Below the pieces are notes generated by a model. The model ran no database searches and was not told the DNA's origin. It saw only the letters and a program-made list of their open reading frames with translations. A stretch of DNA of 15,822 bases from Oscillospiraceae bacterium (lineage in GTDB: Bacteria > Bacillota_A > Clostridia > Oscillospirales > WRJC01): contig WQXD01000057.1 of the NCBI GenBank assembly GCA_009785015.1, positions 1 to 15,822 of the forward strand, read 5' to 3'. Made by a program: the position numbers and the translations under genes. This document shows positions 8,170-14,195 of this stretch, in pieces (the first letter of the stretch is position 1; each line of letters starts with the position of its first letter).

Positions 8170-8192
8170 TCAATCGTTTGACTGACATCAGT
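8170..8192 (-). promoter_or_regulatory. Candidate operator of the metal-exporting ATPase gene
   Basis: Two adjoining inverted repeats at the promoter: ACTGA-CA-TCAGT (8181-8192), which overlaps the -10 box and the expected start point, and TCAA-N4-TTGA (8170-8181). Further copies of TCAGT and of a TTCAAC/GTTCAA element occur at 8154-8172. The TCAA/TTGA type of symmetry is seen in ArsR/CadC-family operators, so a metal-released repressor is a fair guess; the regulator itself is not in this window. Confidence 0.45.
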
Positions 8193-8218
8193 ATACCACA
8201 AATAAATAATTTTGTCAA
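8190..8218 (-). promoter_or_regulatory. Sigma-A-type promoter of the metal-exporting ATPase gene
   Basis: On the minus strand TTGACA (8213-8218), a 17-base spacer, and TATACT (8190-8195). Expected start near 8183, giving a leader of about 40 bases. The near-perfect consensus suggests strong expression when not repressed. Confidence 0.8.
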
Positions 8219-8269
8219 CGGATTTTTATAAAAAATTTAAAAATTTTTGCTTTTGAAAAATAATGATAT

Positions 8270-8383
8270 TTAAGGTATATTTTCTTCTATTGCTCTTACA
8301 AGCTTGTCGATATCGGATTGTATCTTTTTCTCGCTTTTTTCGTGCATTGATACTATATTATTATTTTTTTCATAAAATATACC
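8270..8383 (-). pseudogene. Deletion scar of a third solute-binding protein gene
   Basis: On the minus strand, the frame ending in TAA at 8270-8272 encodes V-S-M-H-E-K-S-E-K-K-I-Q, then a D-I-D-K-L-V-R-A-I-E-E tail. It aligns residue for residue with the C-terminus of the intact binding protein at 9632-11161 (V-S-H-F-E-S-N-E-T-K-I-Q, then A-I-D-K-I-I-E-E-L-E). Just upstream, GAGGT (8381-8385), seven bases and ATG (8371-8373) begin MKKIII, a typical lipoprotein-signal start, which runs into TAG in the other frame. The simplest reading is that a gene of about 1.5 kb lost its whole middle, leaving its ribosome binding site, first codons and last 25 or so codons. It is the last element of the carbohydrate unit, 13 bases after the GH28-like stop. 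Confidence 0.7.
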
Positions 8384-8396
8384 TCATAAAAGCTTC

Positions 8397-9596
8397 TTAA
8401 GACAAAAAATTCGCGCTTTTGATATTTTCAGCGCGGATATCTACGGCCAAAATCCCCGTGTTTTCAAAAGACGCTCTGTTTCCGTCGCATATGTCAACCG
8501 CGGGCGCTCCCGCATTTCCCGCAAGTTTTACGTTTTTTAGCTCAAGGCTGTCAAAACCGTCGCATTTTATAACGCTCTTTCCGGTAATTCCGGGGCGCAG
8601 CTCAATCGACGAATCTTTAAAGCTCAGGGCTGTATCCCGCCGCTCGTCGGCAACGGTCACGGGCCGTTCGATATTTGTGGCGCGCGTATTTTCAAATTTG
8701 ACCGTAAATACCGGCTGACCCGATTGCCAAGGTTCGCTTCTGGCGACATGGTATAAGGTTTCGCAGTTGTCCGCGGTTATATCATCAAGCTGCCAGTTGC
8801 CGCTCGGCAGCAGCGGGTTTCTGTCCGGCGGAGAGAAGTGTATTATCGCGCAAAGCATATTGTTTCGCTTCTGCGATAAATGCAAAAACTCGCCGGGTCC
8901 CCAAAACTGACAGCGTTCAGCCGTCAAATTCAAGCAGCCGAGCCTGAAACCGTTGCACGACGTATTGAACTTGCAGTCGCGTATCATAAAATTGATGTTA
9001 TCGCTTCCGGCCACGCAGTCGTCACCCGTGCGGAAATCGCAGCCCGATACTACTGCGTTATTGCAATTATGCGAATGTATGCCGTCATGGCCTCCGCATA
9101 CGCTTACGTTATCAACGGACAGATTCGATGAATTTATGAAAAACATGGCGTAATTTGCCGAGCGTTTTATATGCAGTCCGCTGATTCTCATATTTTTGCA
9201 ACGCACGAAGCGCATACAGTGCGGACCTCTGAAACCTTCCTCGCCTTTCGGATTAAAGCAGTCGACGCCGTCGATGGTTCCTTCTCCTTCTATATTTACG
9301 TTTTCCGCATCCTCCGCGCAGATAAAAGCATCAAACCAGAGACTGTCATAATCTCTCCAGCCTCTCGACGCATGTTTTTCATAATCGCGGCAATCTCCGG
9401 AACCCTGCAGCACCGCGCCTTTTTCAAGATATAGGGTCATATTGCCGCATAGCTTTATTGCGCCGCTTACAAACGTGCCCGCGGGGATTACGACGGTACC
9501 GCCGGCCGCGCAGCCGTCAATTGCCGCCTGTATCGCTTCAGCGTTATTTAAAACGCCTTCGCCTGCTCCGAAATCGGTTATGTATACTTTGTTCAT
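8397..9596 (-). CDS. GH28-like right-handed beta-helix protein with altered active site
   Basis: 399 residues, no signal peptide; AAAGGA precedes the ATG at 9596. The start (Y-I-T-D-F-G-A, then A-I-Q-A-A-I-D and G-G-T-V-V-I-P-A-G) is the classic opening of pectate-lyase/GH28 folds, followed by repeated beta-helix coils. Of the GH28 motifs, H-D-G-I-H (170-174) sits where N-T-D-G is expected and G-D-D-C (191-194) is present with the right spacing. The G-H-G position reads S-C-N-G (213-216) and no R-I-K motif was found, so the usual histidine and substrate lysine seem absent. It could be a polygalacturonase relative with other specificity, or a lyase-type or binding protein. Lies 35 bases after the binding-protein gene in the same unit; a cytoplasmic role on imported plant-type oligosaccharides is inferred. 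Confidence 0.82.
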   Translation of the reverse strand: MNKVYITDFGAGEGVLNNAEAIQAAIDGCAAGGTVVIPAGTFVSGAIKLCGNMTLYLEKGAVLQGSGDCRDYEKHASRGWRDYDSLWFDAFICAEDAENVNIEGEGTIDGVDCFNPKGEEGFRGPHCMRFVRCKNMRISGLHIKRSANYAMFFINSSNLSVDNVSVCGGHDGIHSHNCNNAVVSGCDFRTGDDCVAGSDNINFMIRDCKFNTSCNGFRLGCLNLTAERCQFWGPGEFLHLSQKRNNMLCAIIHFSPPDRNPLLPSGNWQLDDITADNCETLYHVARSEPWQSGQPVFTVKFENTRATNIERPVTVADERRDTALSFKDSSIELRPGITGKSVIKCDGFDSLELKNVKLAGNAGAPAVDICDGNRASFENTGILAVDIRAENIKSANFLS

Positions 9597-9631
9597 TGCC
9601 TTTTCATCCTTTTTTTATTTTAAATCGTTAT

Positions 9632-11161
9632 CTATCCCAATTTTTCAAGCTCTTCTATTATCTTGTCGATCGCTTTCTGTATTTTCGTTTCATTCGATTC
9701 AAAATGTGAAACATAATTTGTTTTTTGCTGTCTGCCGAACCACAAAATTTCAGTTGCGAATCCTCCGAAATCATATACATATCCGATGTCGTGCGCCGTA
9801 TTGTTCAATATGATATCGAGCATTTCCTGACTTTCATCGTCTCTCGCGAATTTTGTGCGGAGATTTATTTCGTAATAGGCGGGTTGCAGAGTGTATCTTG
9901 ATTCCGCCGCCAAATCCTCGAGAAGCATTCCGGTTCTGCCGGGGTCGGAGGCGACGATTGGCACCGATATGCCCACCGTGCAGTAGGTGTTATACGGAGT
10001 GTAATAGCTTTTTTGCTGTTTGTCCAACTTGGGAAGCGGAATTATTCCGAAATCAATTTCCACAGACCTCATTACTTCCGCCATATTCAGCCCGTTGTAT
10101 AAAAACAAAACCTTTTTTTCGGCCATCAGGTTCATGCAGGTGTGCTGGTCGACGGCAGTTCCGTATTTATCCCCGTATCTGTGCGCGTGCACGAAATTCA
10201 ATTCGTCAAGCATGATTTCGTTTATCGCGTCCAAAATCCTGTAGCATCTTTCAGAACCGAAACTTATCACGGGATAATCGTTCTCGTCTTTTGAAACTAT
10301 TTTTTCGCCGCCTGTAACGATAAACATAGTGTTCACGTCGGCGTTGAATATAAACCCGAACAGGTCGTCTTCAACGCGCATAATACCGTCGCCGTTTAAA
10401 TCCCGCGAAACATCCCTGCTCATTTCTATCAGTTTATCGAATGTCCATTCCCCTCTCTTGACTATATCATACGGGCTTTCGAGGGCGTAATCTTCAATTA
10501 AAGGCTTGCTGAAAGTCAGAACTCCCATGTAATCGTTGTTTATAACCAGCAAATCGCCCTGCACGGTAAACAACTTGCCTAAAATTGACAAATCGCGGAC
10601 GGCGCCTTGATTCCACCACGGCTTTGACAAATCAAGATTGGGCACTTCATACAGGTCCGTCAAATACCCGCTTGTCATCAGCGGCATGAGCGATCTGTAC
10701 ATGGTAAGGCAGATGACATCATATATGTCATCGTTCGCCTTTACGGCGTTGCCTACCGCCGCCGTCAATTCATGCTCGGTGGATAATTCCACATCAATTT
10801 GTTTTATTTTTATATTGTACTTTTCTTCTATTTTTCTGTTTCTCGCATAGACCGCGTCATTGATGAGATCGCCGTTTGTTTCTTCGGCGTATATATCCCT
10901 GTGACCTGCCAGCATACCCCAGCCGGGTACATTTCTCGTCAGGAACTTAAATTCGTAGCCGCCGAAATCCTTGGCTTCCAATTCGGGATACAGGCGCGGC
11001 TCCGCCGGTTCTTCTGCTGCCTGAATTTCGTTTTGTTCCGGGTTATCGGCAACGGAATTTTCACTGTCTTTGGTTTGACTATCCGACGCGCATGAAAACA
11101 AAGCGGATATAACTCCCGCAATTAAAAGCAAAATTATTAATTTTGCCAACTTTGTATTCAT
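9632..11161 (-). CDS. Extracellular solute-binding lipoprotein (carbohydrate ABC importer)
   Basis: 509 residues; GGAGG seven bases before the ATG at 11161. A lipoprotein signal (MNTKLAKLIILLL...) ends at C24 (A-L-F-S-C), followed by an acidic linker rich in Glu and Asn. The mature part begins L-Y-P-E-L-E-A-K-D-F-G-G-Y and has the two-lobed pattern of large sugar-binding proteins, with aromatic-rich stretches (e.g. K-P-W-W-N-Q near 180) and D-L-N-G-D-G (acidic turn). It would bind a glycan outside the membrane and deliver it to an ABC permease. No permease or ATPase subunit is next to it. It lies between two hydrolase genes (gaps of 34 and 35 bases), which implies that its ligand is their substrate. 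It is homologous to the fragment at 2-313 and the scar at 8270-8383. Confidence 0.92.
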   Translation of the reverse strand: MNTKLAKLIILLLIAGVISALFSCASDSQTKDSENSVADNPEQNEIQAAEEPAEPRLYPELEAKDFGGYEFKFLTRNVPGWGMLAGHRDIYAEETNGDLINDAVYARNRKIEEKYNIKIKQIDVELSTEHELTAAVGNAVKANDDIYDVICLTMYRSLMPLMTSGYLTDLYEVPNLDLSKPWWNQGAVRDLSILGKLFTVQGDLLVINNDYMGVLTFSKPLIEDYALESPYDIVKRGEWTFDKLIEMSRDVSRDLNGDGIMRVEDDLFGFIFNADVNTMFIVTGGEKIVSKDENDYPVISFGSERCYRILDAINEIMLDELNFVHAHRYGDKYGTAVDQHTCMNLMAEKKVLFLYNGLNMAEVMRSVEIDFGIIPLPKLDKQQKSYYTPYNTYCTVGISVPIVASDPGRTGMLLEDLAAESRYTLQPAYYEINLRTKFARDDESQEMLDIILNNTAHDIGYVYDFGGFATEILWFGRQQKTNYVSHFESNETKIQKAIDKIIEELEKLG

Positions 11162-11171
11162 TTAAAATCCT

Positions 11172-11189
11172 CCTTTGCATCCTTTGCAT
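11172..11189. repeat. Two tandem 9-bp copies before the binding-protein gene
   Basis: CCTTTGCAT occurs twice in a row (11172-11180, 11181-11189). On the minus strand this reads ATGCAAAGG twice, the second copy running into the GGAGG ribosome binding site. It may be a slippage duplication; a functional role is not evident. Confidence 0.5.
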
Positions 11190-11195
11190 TTTTGC

Positions 11196-12593
11196 TTAAT
11201 CCAAATTTTTTACGGTTTCTTCCCAATTGCCCGGAATATAATCGCCGTTCAGATCCCACGTCGGCGAATAGGCGAAACTATAGATTCCCTTCATACGAAC
11301 GGCGTAAACACGCGCCTGAGTCAATTCAAGACGCAGCCTGACCGGCCTATTTTTCAGCGTGGCTAAGTCCGCGTTTTTCCAGCGGAGCGCATATTCGCAG
11401 CTGTCTCCGCCGAACGGAACGGAATCCTCAAGCGCGAATCCCTCGATAGGTTTACCGATTTTTCCGTGCGGCTCCAGCAGTGCCGCGCGGATTGAGCCGT
11501 AAGCGGATGTTGACGCATTGATCGTTATATCGCCGCCGCGGTAAATCATCGGGCACAGACAAACTTCCCCGCAATAAGCCGTATTTTCCAATGCGCAGAA
11601 GCCGTCTTTGCGTATGGATGACACACACAAACCCGCTCCGCCGAACATTCCGGAATTCAAAGGAGAATTGTAATCTTCATTGTGCGCGCTTGATGAGGCA
11701 AAACTGTAGATAAGTATTTTATCTCCGTTCAAAACAGCCGAAGCCGGATATATCGTACCGTATTTCAGCGAATCGCAGCGTATAAGCGGCTGACGGTTTG
11801 TGCGCTGATAATATATGCCGTTGGTGCTGTATGTCAATTCGGGTATCACGCGTTCGTTTTCCCCCCTGCAGCGGTAGTTATATAAAAATCCCAAAAACAT
11901 ACCGGCGTAAGGTATAACCGGCATGCCGTAGAATTCGGTCATGGGCGGATCCTGGCAGTCGGGGGATAAGACTATCAAAGGCTTCTCCCAGTGTTTGAAA
12001 TCTTCCGTCTGGTAAATTGCAATGCGTCTGTCGATAAAAACGGCGCGCCCGGTGAAAAAGTATTTGCCGGTATAAGGATTGTATACGGGCGTCGAAAATC
12101 CGTCGATGTATTGCTTGTTCCACTGCGCCTCATCGTCGATAGTCCAACTGCGTCCGTCGGGCGAAAACGCCGTATATGTGACGCCGCCGTATGTGAAAAA
12201 GTCTTCCGTAGGAAACAGGTCCACACTTTTGTATCTCCGCGCGGGATTTTGCTCCTTCTCGTCGTAAAAAGGCGCTCTGCCGTTTATACGATAATTTCCG
12301 GTCTCATCTTTATCCGGTTCCCAGTTGACGCCGTCTTTTGAATGGTACAAATAGTACATAGCGCCGTTGTCGCCTTTCGATAAATCTTCAAAGCCGGTCG
12401 CCCACATGCGCCAATTTTCATCTTTTCCGCGCAATACCGCCGGGCCGAGAAAAGAAAGAAAGAGATTTTCGTCGTTATGCGGCGTTTCATACCCAGGCAA
12501 AATCTCCGCCTGAAACCATTTCCGCTCCACTCCCTGCCGGTATTGTATAAGCCAGTCGTCGAAAAAAAGAATTGTTTTCGTTTCGTTTTCCAT
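11196..12593 (-). CDS. Five-bladed beta-propeller glycoside hydrolase, GH32/GH43-like
   Basis: 465 residues, no signal peptide; GAGGCG eight bases before the ATG at 12593. The N-terminal part (about 5-320) has the repeated strand-turn signature of sugar-hydrolase propellers: H-S-K-D-G-V-N-W (84-91), S-P-D-G-R-S-W (144-150), Q-T-E-D-F-K-H-W (195-202) and S-T-N-G-I-Y-Y (256-262). The C-terminal part (about 325-435), with R-K-D-G-F near 328, an I-N-A strand near 358 and a final L-R-L-E-L-T-Q-A strand, resembles the beta-sandwich that follows the propeller in GH32-type proteins. Active-site carboxylates cannot be fixed by eye; D12/D13 in F-F-D-D-W, an Asp in Y-K-S-V-D and E220 in P-M-T-E-F are candidates. 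It is the first gene of the carbohydrate unit, likely trimming imported glycans. Exact family and substrate unknown. Confidence 0.78.
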   Translation of the reverse strand: MENETKTILFFDDWLIQYRQGVERKWFQAEILPGYETPHNDENLFLSFLGPAVLRGKDENWRMWATGFEDLSKGDNGAMYYLYHSKDGVNWEPDKDETGNYRINGRAPFYDEKEQNPARRYKSVDLFPTEDFFTYGGVTYTAFSPDGRSWTIDDEAQWNKQYIDGFSTPVYNPYTGKYFFTGRAVFIDRRIAIYQTEDFKHWEKPLIVLSPDCQDPPMTEFYGMPVIPYAGMFLGFLYNYRCRGENERVIPELTYSTNGIYYQRTNRQPLIRCDSLKYGTIYPASAVLNGDKILIYSFASSSAHNEDYNSPLNSGMFGGAGLCVSSIRKDGFCALENTAYCGEVCLCPMIYRGGDITINASTSAYGSIRAALLEPHGKIGKPIEGFALEDSVPFGGDSCEYALRWKNADLATLKNRPVRLRLELTQARVYAVRMKGIYSFAYSPTWDLNGDYIPGNWEETVKNLD

Positions 12594-12648
12594 AGTTTTA
12601 CGCCTCGTATCAATTTATATTATAACTTGGATGAATTCCCTTATATTA

Positions 12649-12677
12649 ATTATACTACATTATGTTTATTTTCGCAA
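12649..12677 (-). promoter_or_regulatory. Promoter of the carbohydrate utilisation unit
   Basis: On the minus strand TTGCGA (12672-12677), a 17-base spacer, and TATAAT (12649-12654), with a leader of about 50 bases to the ATG at 12593. A second TATAAT (12619-12624) lacks a good -35 box. The gap 12594-12714 shows no clear terminator for the ZIP gene upstream, so read-through is possible. Confidence 0.5.
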
Positions 12678-12714
12678 TACCTGAATACATGAGGGTGATT
12701 TATTTTTTCATTCA

Positions 12715-13512
12715 CTATAGTAAAACTAAACTTATTGCCATTACCATCATCCCCGCAACCATGCCGTATATTGAAAGATGGTGCTCCCCATATTCTCTTG
12801 CCGACGGAAGCAATTCGTCAAAAGATATAAATACCATTATCCCCGCAATCATCGCAAACAGAACTCCATATATATTTTCACTGAGGAACGGCATTAAAAT
12901 AAAGTAAGCGGCGATTGCGCCCAACGGCTCGGCAAGACCCGACGCAAACGAATATATCAGTGCCTTTCTTCTGCTGCCCGTCGCATAATAAATAGGAACG
13001 GCCACGGATATACCCTCCGGTATATTATGGAGCGCGATTGCCAGTACAATCGGGATTGCGACTGACGGGTCGTGTAAAGCGGAAACAAACGTAGCAATCC
13101 CCTCGGGGAAATTATGCACCGTAATCGCAACGGCGGTAATTATACCTGTTCGCATAAGTTTTTTTTGATTTCCATTTGTGACTTTCGATTTTTCAAGCTG
13201 TCTGATTTCATGCGGGTTTTTATCGTCCGGCAAAATTTTGTCAATGGCCCCGGCAAGTATCATTCCCGCAAAAAACGAGAACACCGCCGCTATTTGCCCG
13301 ATTTTATCTCCCAACCCTGCGGAAAGTAAACCCTGCGCTTCGGGTAACAGCTCCACCAACGACACATATACCATTACACCGGCCGAAAACCCCAAACTCA
13401 TTGCCAAAAAGTTTGTATTTTTTCTTTTTGTAAACAGCGTTATTAAACTGCCGATACCCGTGGATAACCCCGCCATCAAAGACAAGAGAAAGGCAAACAT
13501 TACATTATTCAT
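12715..13512 (-). CDS. zupT: ZIP-family divalent metal transporter
   Basis: 265 residues, usual for bacterial ZIP proteins; AAAGGATGATGG precedes the ATG at 13512. About eight membrane helices. The signature metal-site motifs are H-N-F-P-E-G (133-138) in helix 4 and H-N-I-P-E-G (162-167) in helix 5, with E54 in V-E-L-L-P near helix 2 and another E-L-L-P at 233-236. The loop at about 93-118 is charged and lacks the His-rich metal sensor of some family members. ZIP proteins move Zn2+ (also Mn2+ or Fe2+) into the cytoplasm. It is divergent from a DtxR-family repressor, and two DtxR-box-like palindromes cover its promoter, so metal-dependent repression is expected. The symbol is by family resemblance; the true metal is not known. 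Confidence 0.93.
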   Translation of the reverse strand: MNNVMFAFLLSLMAGLSTGIGSLITLFTKRKNTNFLAMSLGFSAGVMVYVSLVELLPEAQGLLSAGLGDKIGQIAAVFSFFAGMILAGAIDKILPDDKNPHEIRQLEKSKVTNGNQKKLMRTGIITAVAITVHNFPEGIATFVSALHDPSVAIPIVLAIALHNIPEGISVAVPIYYATGSRRKALIYSFASGLAEPLGAIAAYFILMPFLSENIYGVLFAMIAGIMVFISFDELLPSAREYGEHHLSIYGMVAGMMVMAISLVLL

Positions 13513-13540
13513 TTTCCATCATCCTTTCTTGCCGCTATTA

Positions 13541-13558
13541 AGTTAGCCTTGACTAACT
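13541..13558. promoter_or_regulatory. DtxR-type operator 1 (downstream of the ZIP promoter)
   Basis: An 18-bp palindrome AGTTAG-CCTTGA-CTAACT with perfect six-base arms. It resembles the DtxR consensus, which is built on TTAGGTTAG/CTAACCTAA half-sites. It lies between the ZIP promoter and its ribosome binding site, where a bound dimer would block transcription. Confidence 0.7.
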
Positions 13559-13566
13559 GCATATTC

Positions 13567-13595
13567 AGGTTAGCACAAACTAACTCATATGTCAA
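13567..13595 (-). promoter_or_regulatory. Promoter of the ZIP transporter gene
   Basis: On the minus strand TTGACA (13590-13595), a 17-base spacer, and TAACCT (13567-13572) with an extended TGC just before the -10 box. The -10 and the right part of the spacer coincide with operator 2. Confidence 0.55.
13568..13585. promoter_or_regulatory. DtxR-type operator 2 (on the ZIP promoter)
   Basis: GTTAG-CACAAA-CTAAC (13569-13584), flanked by G and T so that the right half-site CTAACT equals that of operator 1. The centre is 27 bases from that of operator 1. It covers the -10 region of the ZIP promoter, so binding should exclude RNA polymerase. Confidence 0.7.
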
Positions 13596-13635
13596 GGGGT
13601 TATCTAAAAAAAGTAAAAATATTTTTTACAAGCTA

Positions 13636-13664
13636 TTGATTTAAGGCTTTTGACGTGGTATAAT
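13636..13664 (+). promoter_or_regulatory. Promoter of the DtxR-family repressor gene
   Basis: TTGATT (13636-13641), a 17-base spacer, and TATAAT (13659-13664) with an extended TGG before it. No GTTAG/CTAAC palindrome is seen here, so the repressor may not control itself directly from this site. Confidence 0.7.
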
Positions 13665-13698
13665 TTTATCATGACCGTTTTGAAAAAGGGGTGGCGCA

Positions 13699-14091
13699 TT
13701 GAAAGCGCGTGAATCAGCCGAGAATTATTTGGAAACGATTTTTGTATTGAGCCAAGAGGGCAGTCAGGTTCGTGCCATTGATATTGTACACGAGCTTGAT
13801 TACAGTAAGCCGAGCGTCAGCGTCGCCATTAAAAATCTGCGTGAAAATGGCTATATAGAAATAGATGACGACGGCTATATAACGCTGACGGATAAAGGGC
13901 ACCTGATCGCGGAGTCAATGTACGAAAGGCATATGCTCATTTCCGATTGGCTGATCTTTTTGGGAGTAGATAAAAAAACTGCCGTTTATGACGCCTGCAA
14001 AATGGAGCACGCCATGAGTGAAAAAAGTTTTTCAGCAATCAAGCGCCATATAGAAAATTGGAAGCGCGGCATTCATAACGCAAAAAATTAA
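13699..14091 (+). CDS. DtxR/MntR-family metal-dependent repressor
   Basis: 130 residues from a TTG start (13699) with AGGGGTGG five bases upstream. An N-terminal winged helix-turn-helix (about 8-67, with A-I-D-I-V-H-E-L and K-P-S-V-S-V-A-I-K-N-L) leads to a helical dimerisation and metal-binding domain (about 68-120). There is no SH3-like third domain, so the architecture is that of MntR. By alignment from memory with MntR and DtxR, candidate ligands are E12, H78, C100, E103 and H104. C100 corresponds to the DtxR cysteine and not to the MntR glutamate, and N9 replaces MntR Asp8/DtxR Met10. The gene is divergent from the ZIP transporter, whose promoter carries two matching palindromes. Metal could be Zn, Fe or Mn. 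Confidence 0.92.
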   Translation: MKARESAENYLETIFVLSQEGSQVRAIDIVHELDYSKPSVSVAIKNLRENGYIEIDDDGYITLTDKGHLIAESMYERHMLISDWLIFLGVDKKTAVYDACKMEHAMSEKSFSAIKRHIENWKRGIHNAKN

Positions 14092-14095
14092 AAAC

Positions 14096-14124
14096 TTGAC
14101 AAAGCGAAATAATTATGCTAAACT
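14096..14124 (+). promoter_or_regulatory. Promoter of the DUF4143-type ATPase gene
   Basis: TTGACA (14096-14101), a 17-base spacer, and TAAACT (14119-14124) with TGC immediately before the -10 box. It starts four bases after the repressor stop codon, so the ATPase gene is transcribed on its own. Confidence 0.7.
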
Positions 14125-14155
14125 AAAATGTGGATTTAGATTTGCATAATTATTT
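14107..14155. repeat. Perfect 12-bp inverted repeat across the ATPase promoter
   Basis: AAATAATTATGC (14107-14118) and its exact reverse complement GCATAATTATTT (14144-14155), with a further CTAAA (14123-14127) / TTTAG (14135-14139) pairing nested inside. The left arm fills the end of the promoter spacer right up to the -10 box; the right arm lies about 13-25 bases downstream of the expected start. Each arm contains the 8-base palindrome ATAATTAT. It may be a pair of operator half-sites, or an AT-rich hairpin followed by a T-rich tail (TTTTGTTTTG) that ends transcription from the repressor gene. Confidence 0.6.
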
Positions 14156-14195
14156 TGTTTTGTACTATGGCTTAATTATATTGAGGTATGTATTT

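Noticed and set aside
8221..8269. AT-only inverted repeats (A-run/T-run) as a terminator of the carbohydrate unit
   Set aside because: The arms contain almost no G or C, so a stable hairpin is doubtful; any AT-rich stretch would give this pattern.
8317..8340. The minus-strand MHEK... frame as a separate small peptide gene
   Set aside because: It has no ribosome binding site, and its clear match to the C-terminal tail of solute-binding proteins makes a gene remnant the better reading.
14130..14195. GTG start for the ATPase
   Set aside because: It lies at the predicted transcription start, has no ribosome binding site, and adds residues not typical of the family; the ATG at 14196 has GAGGT at good spacing.
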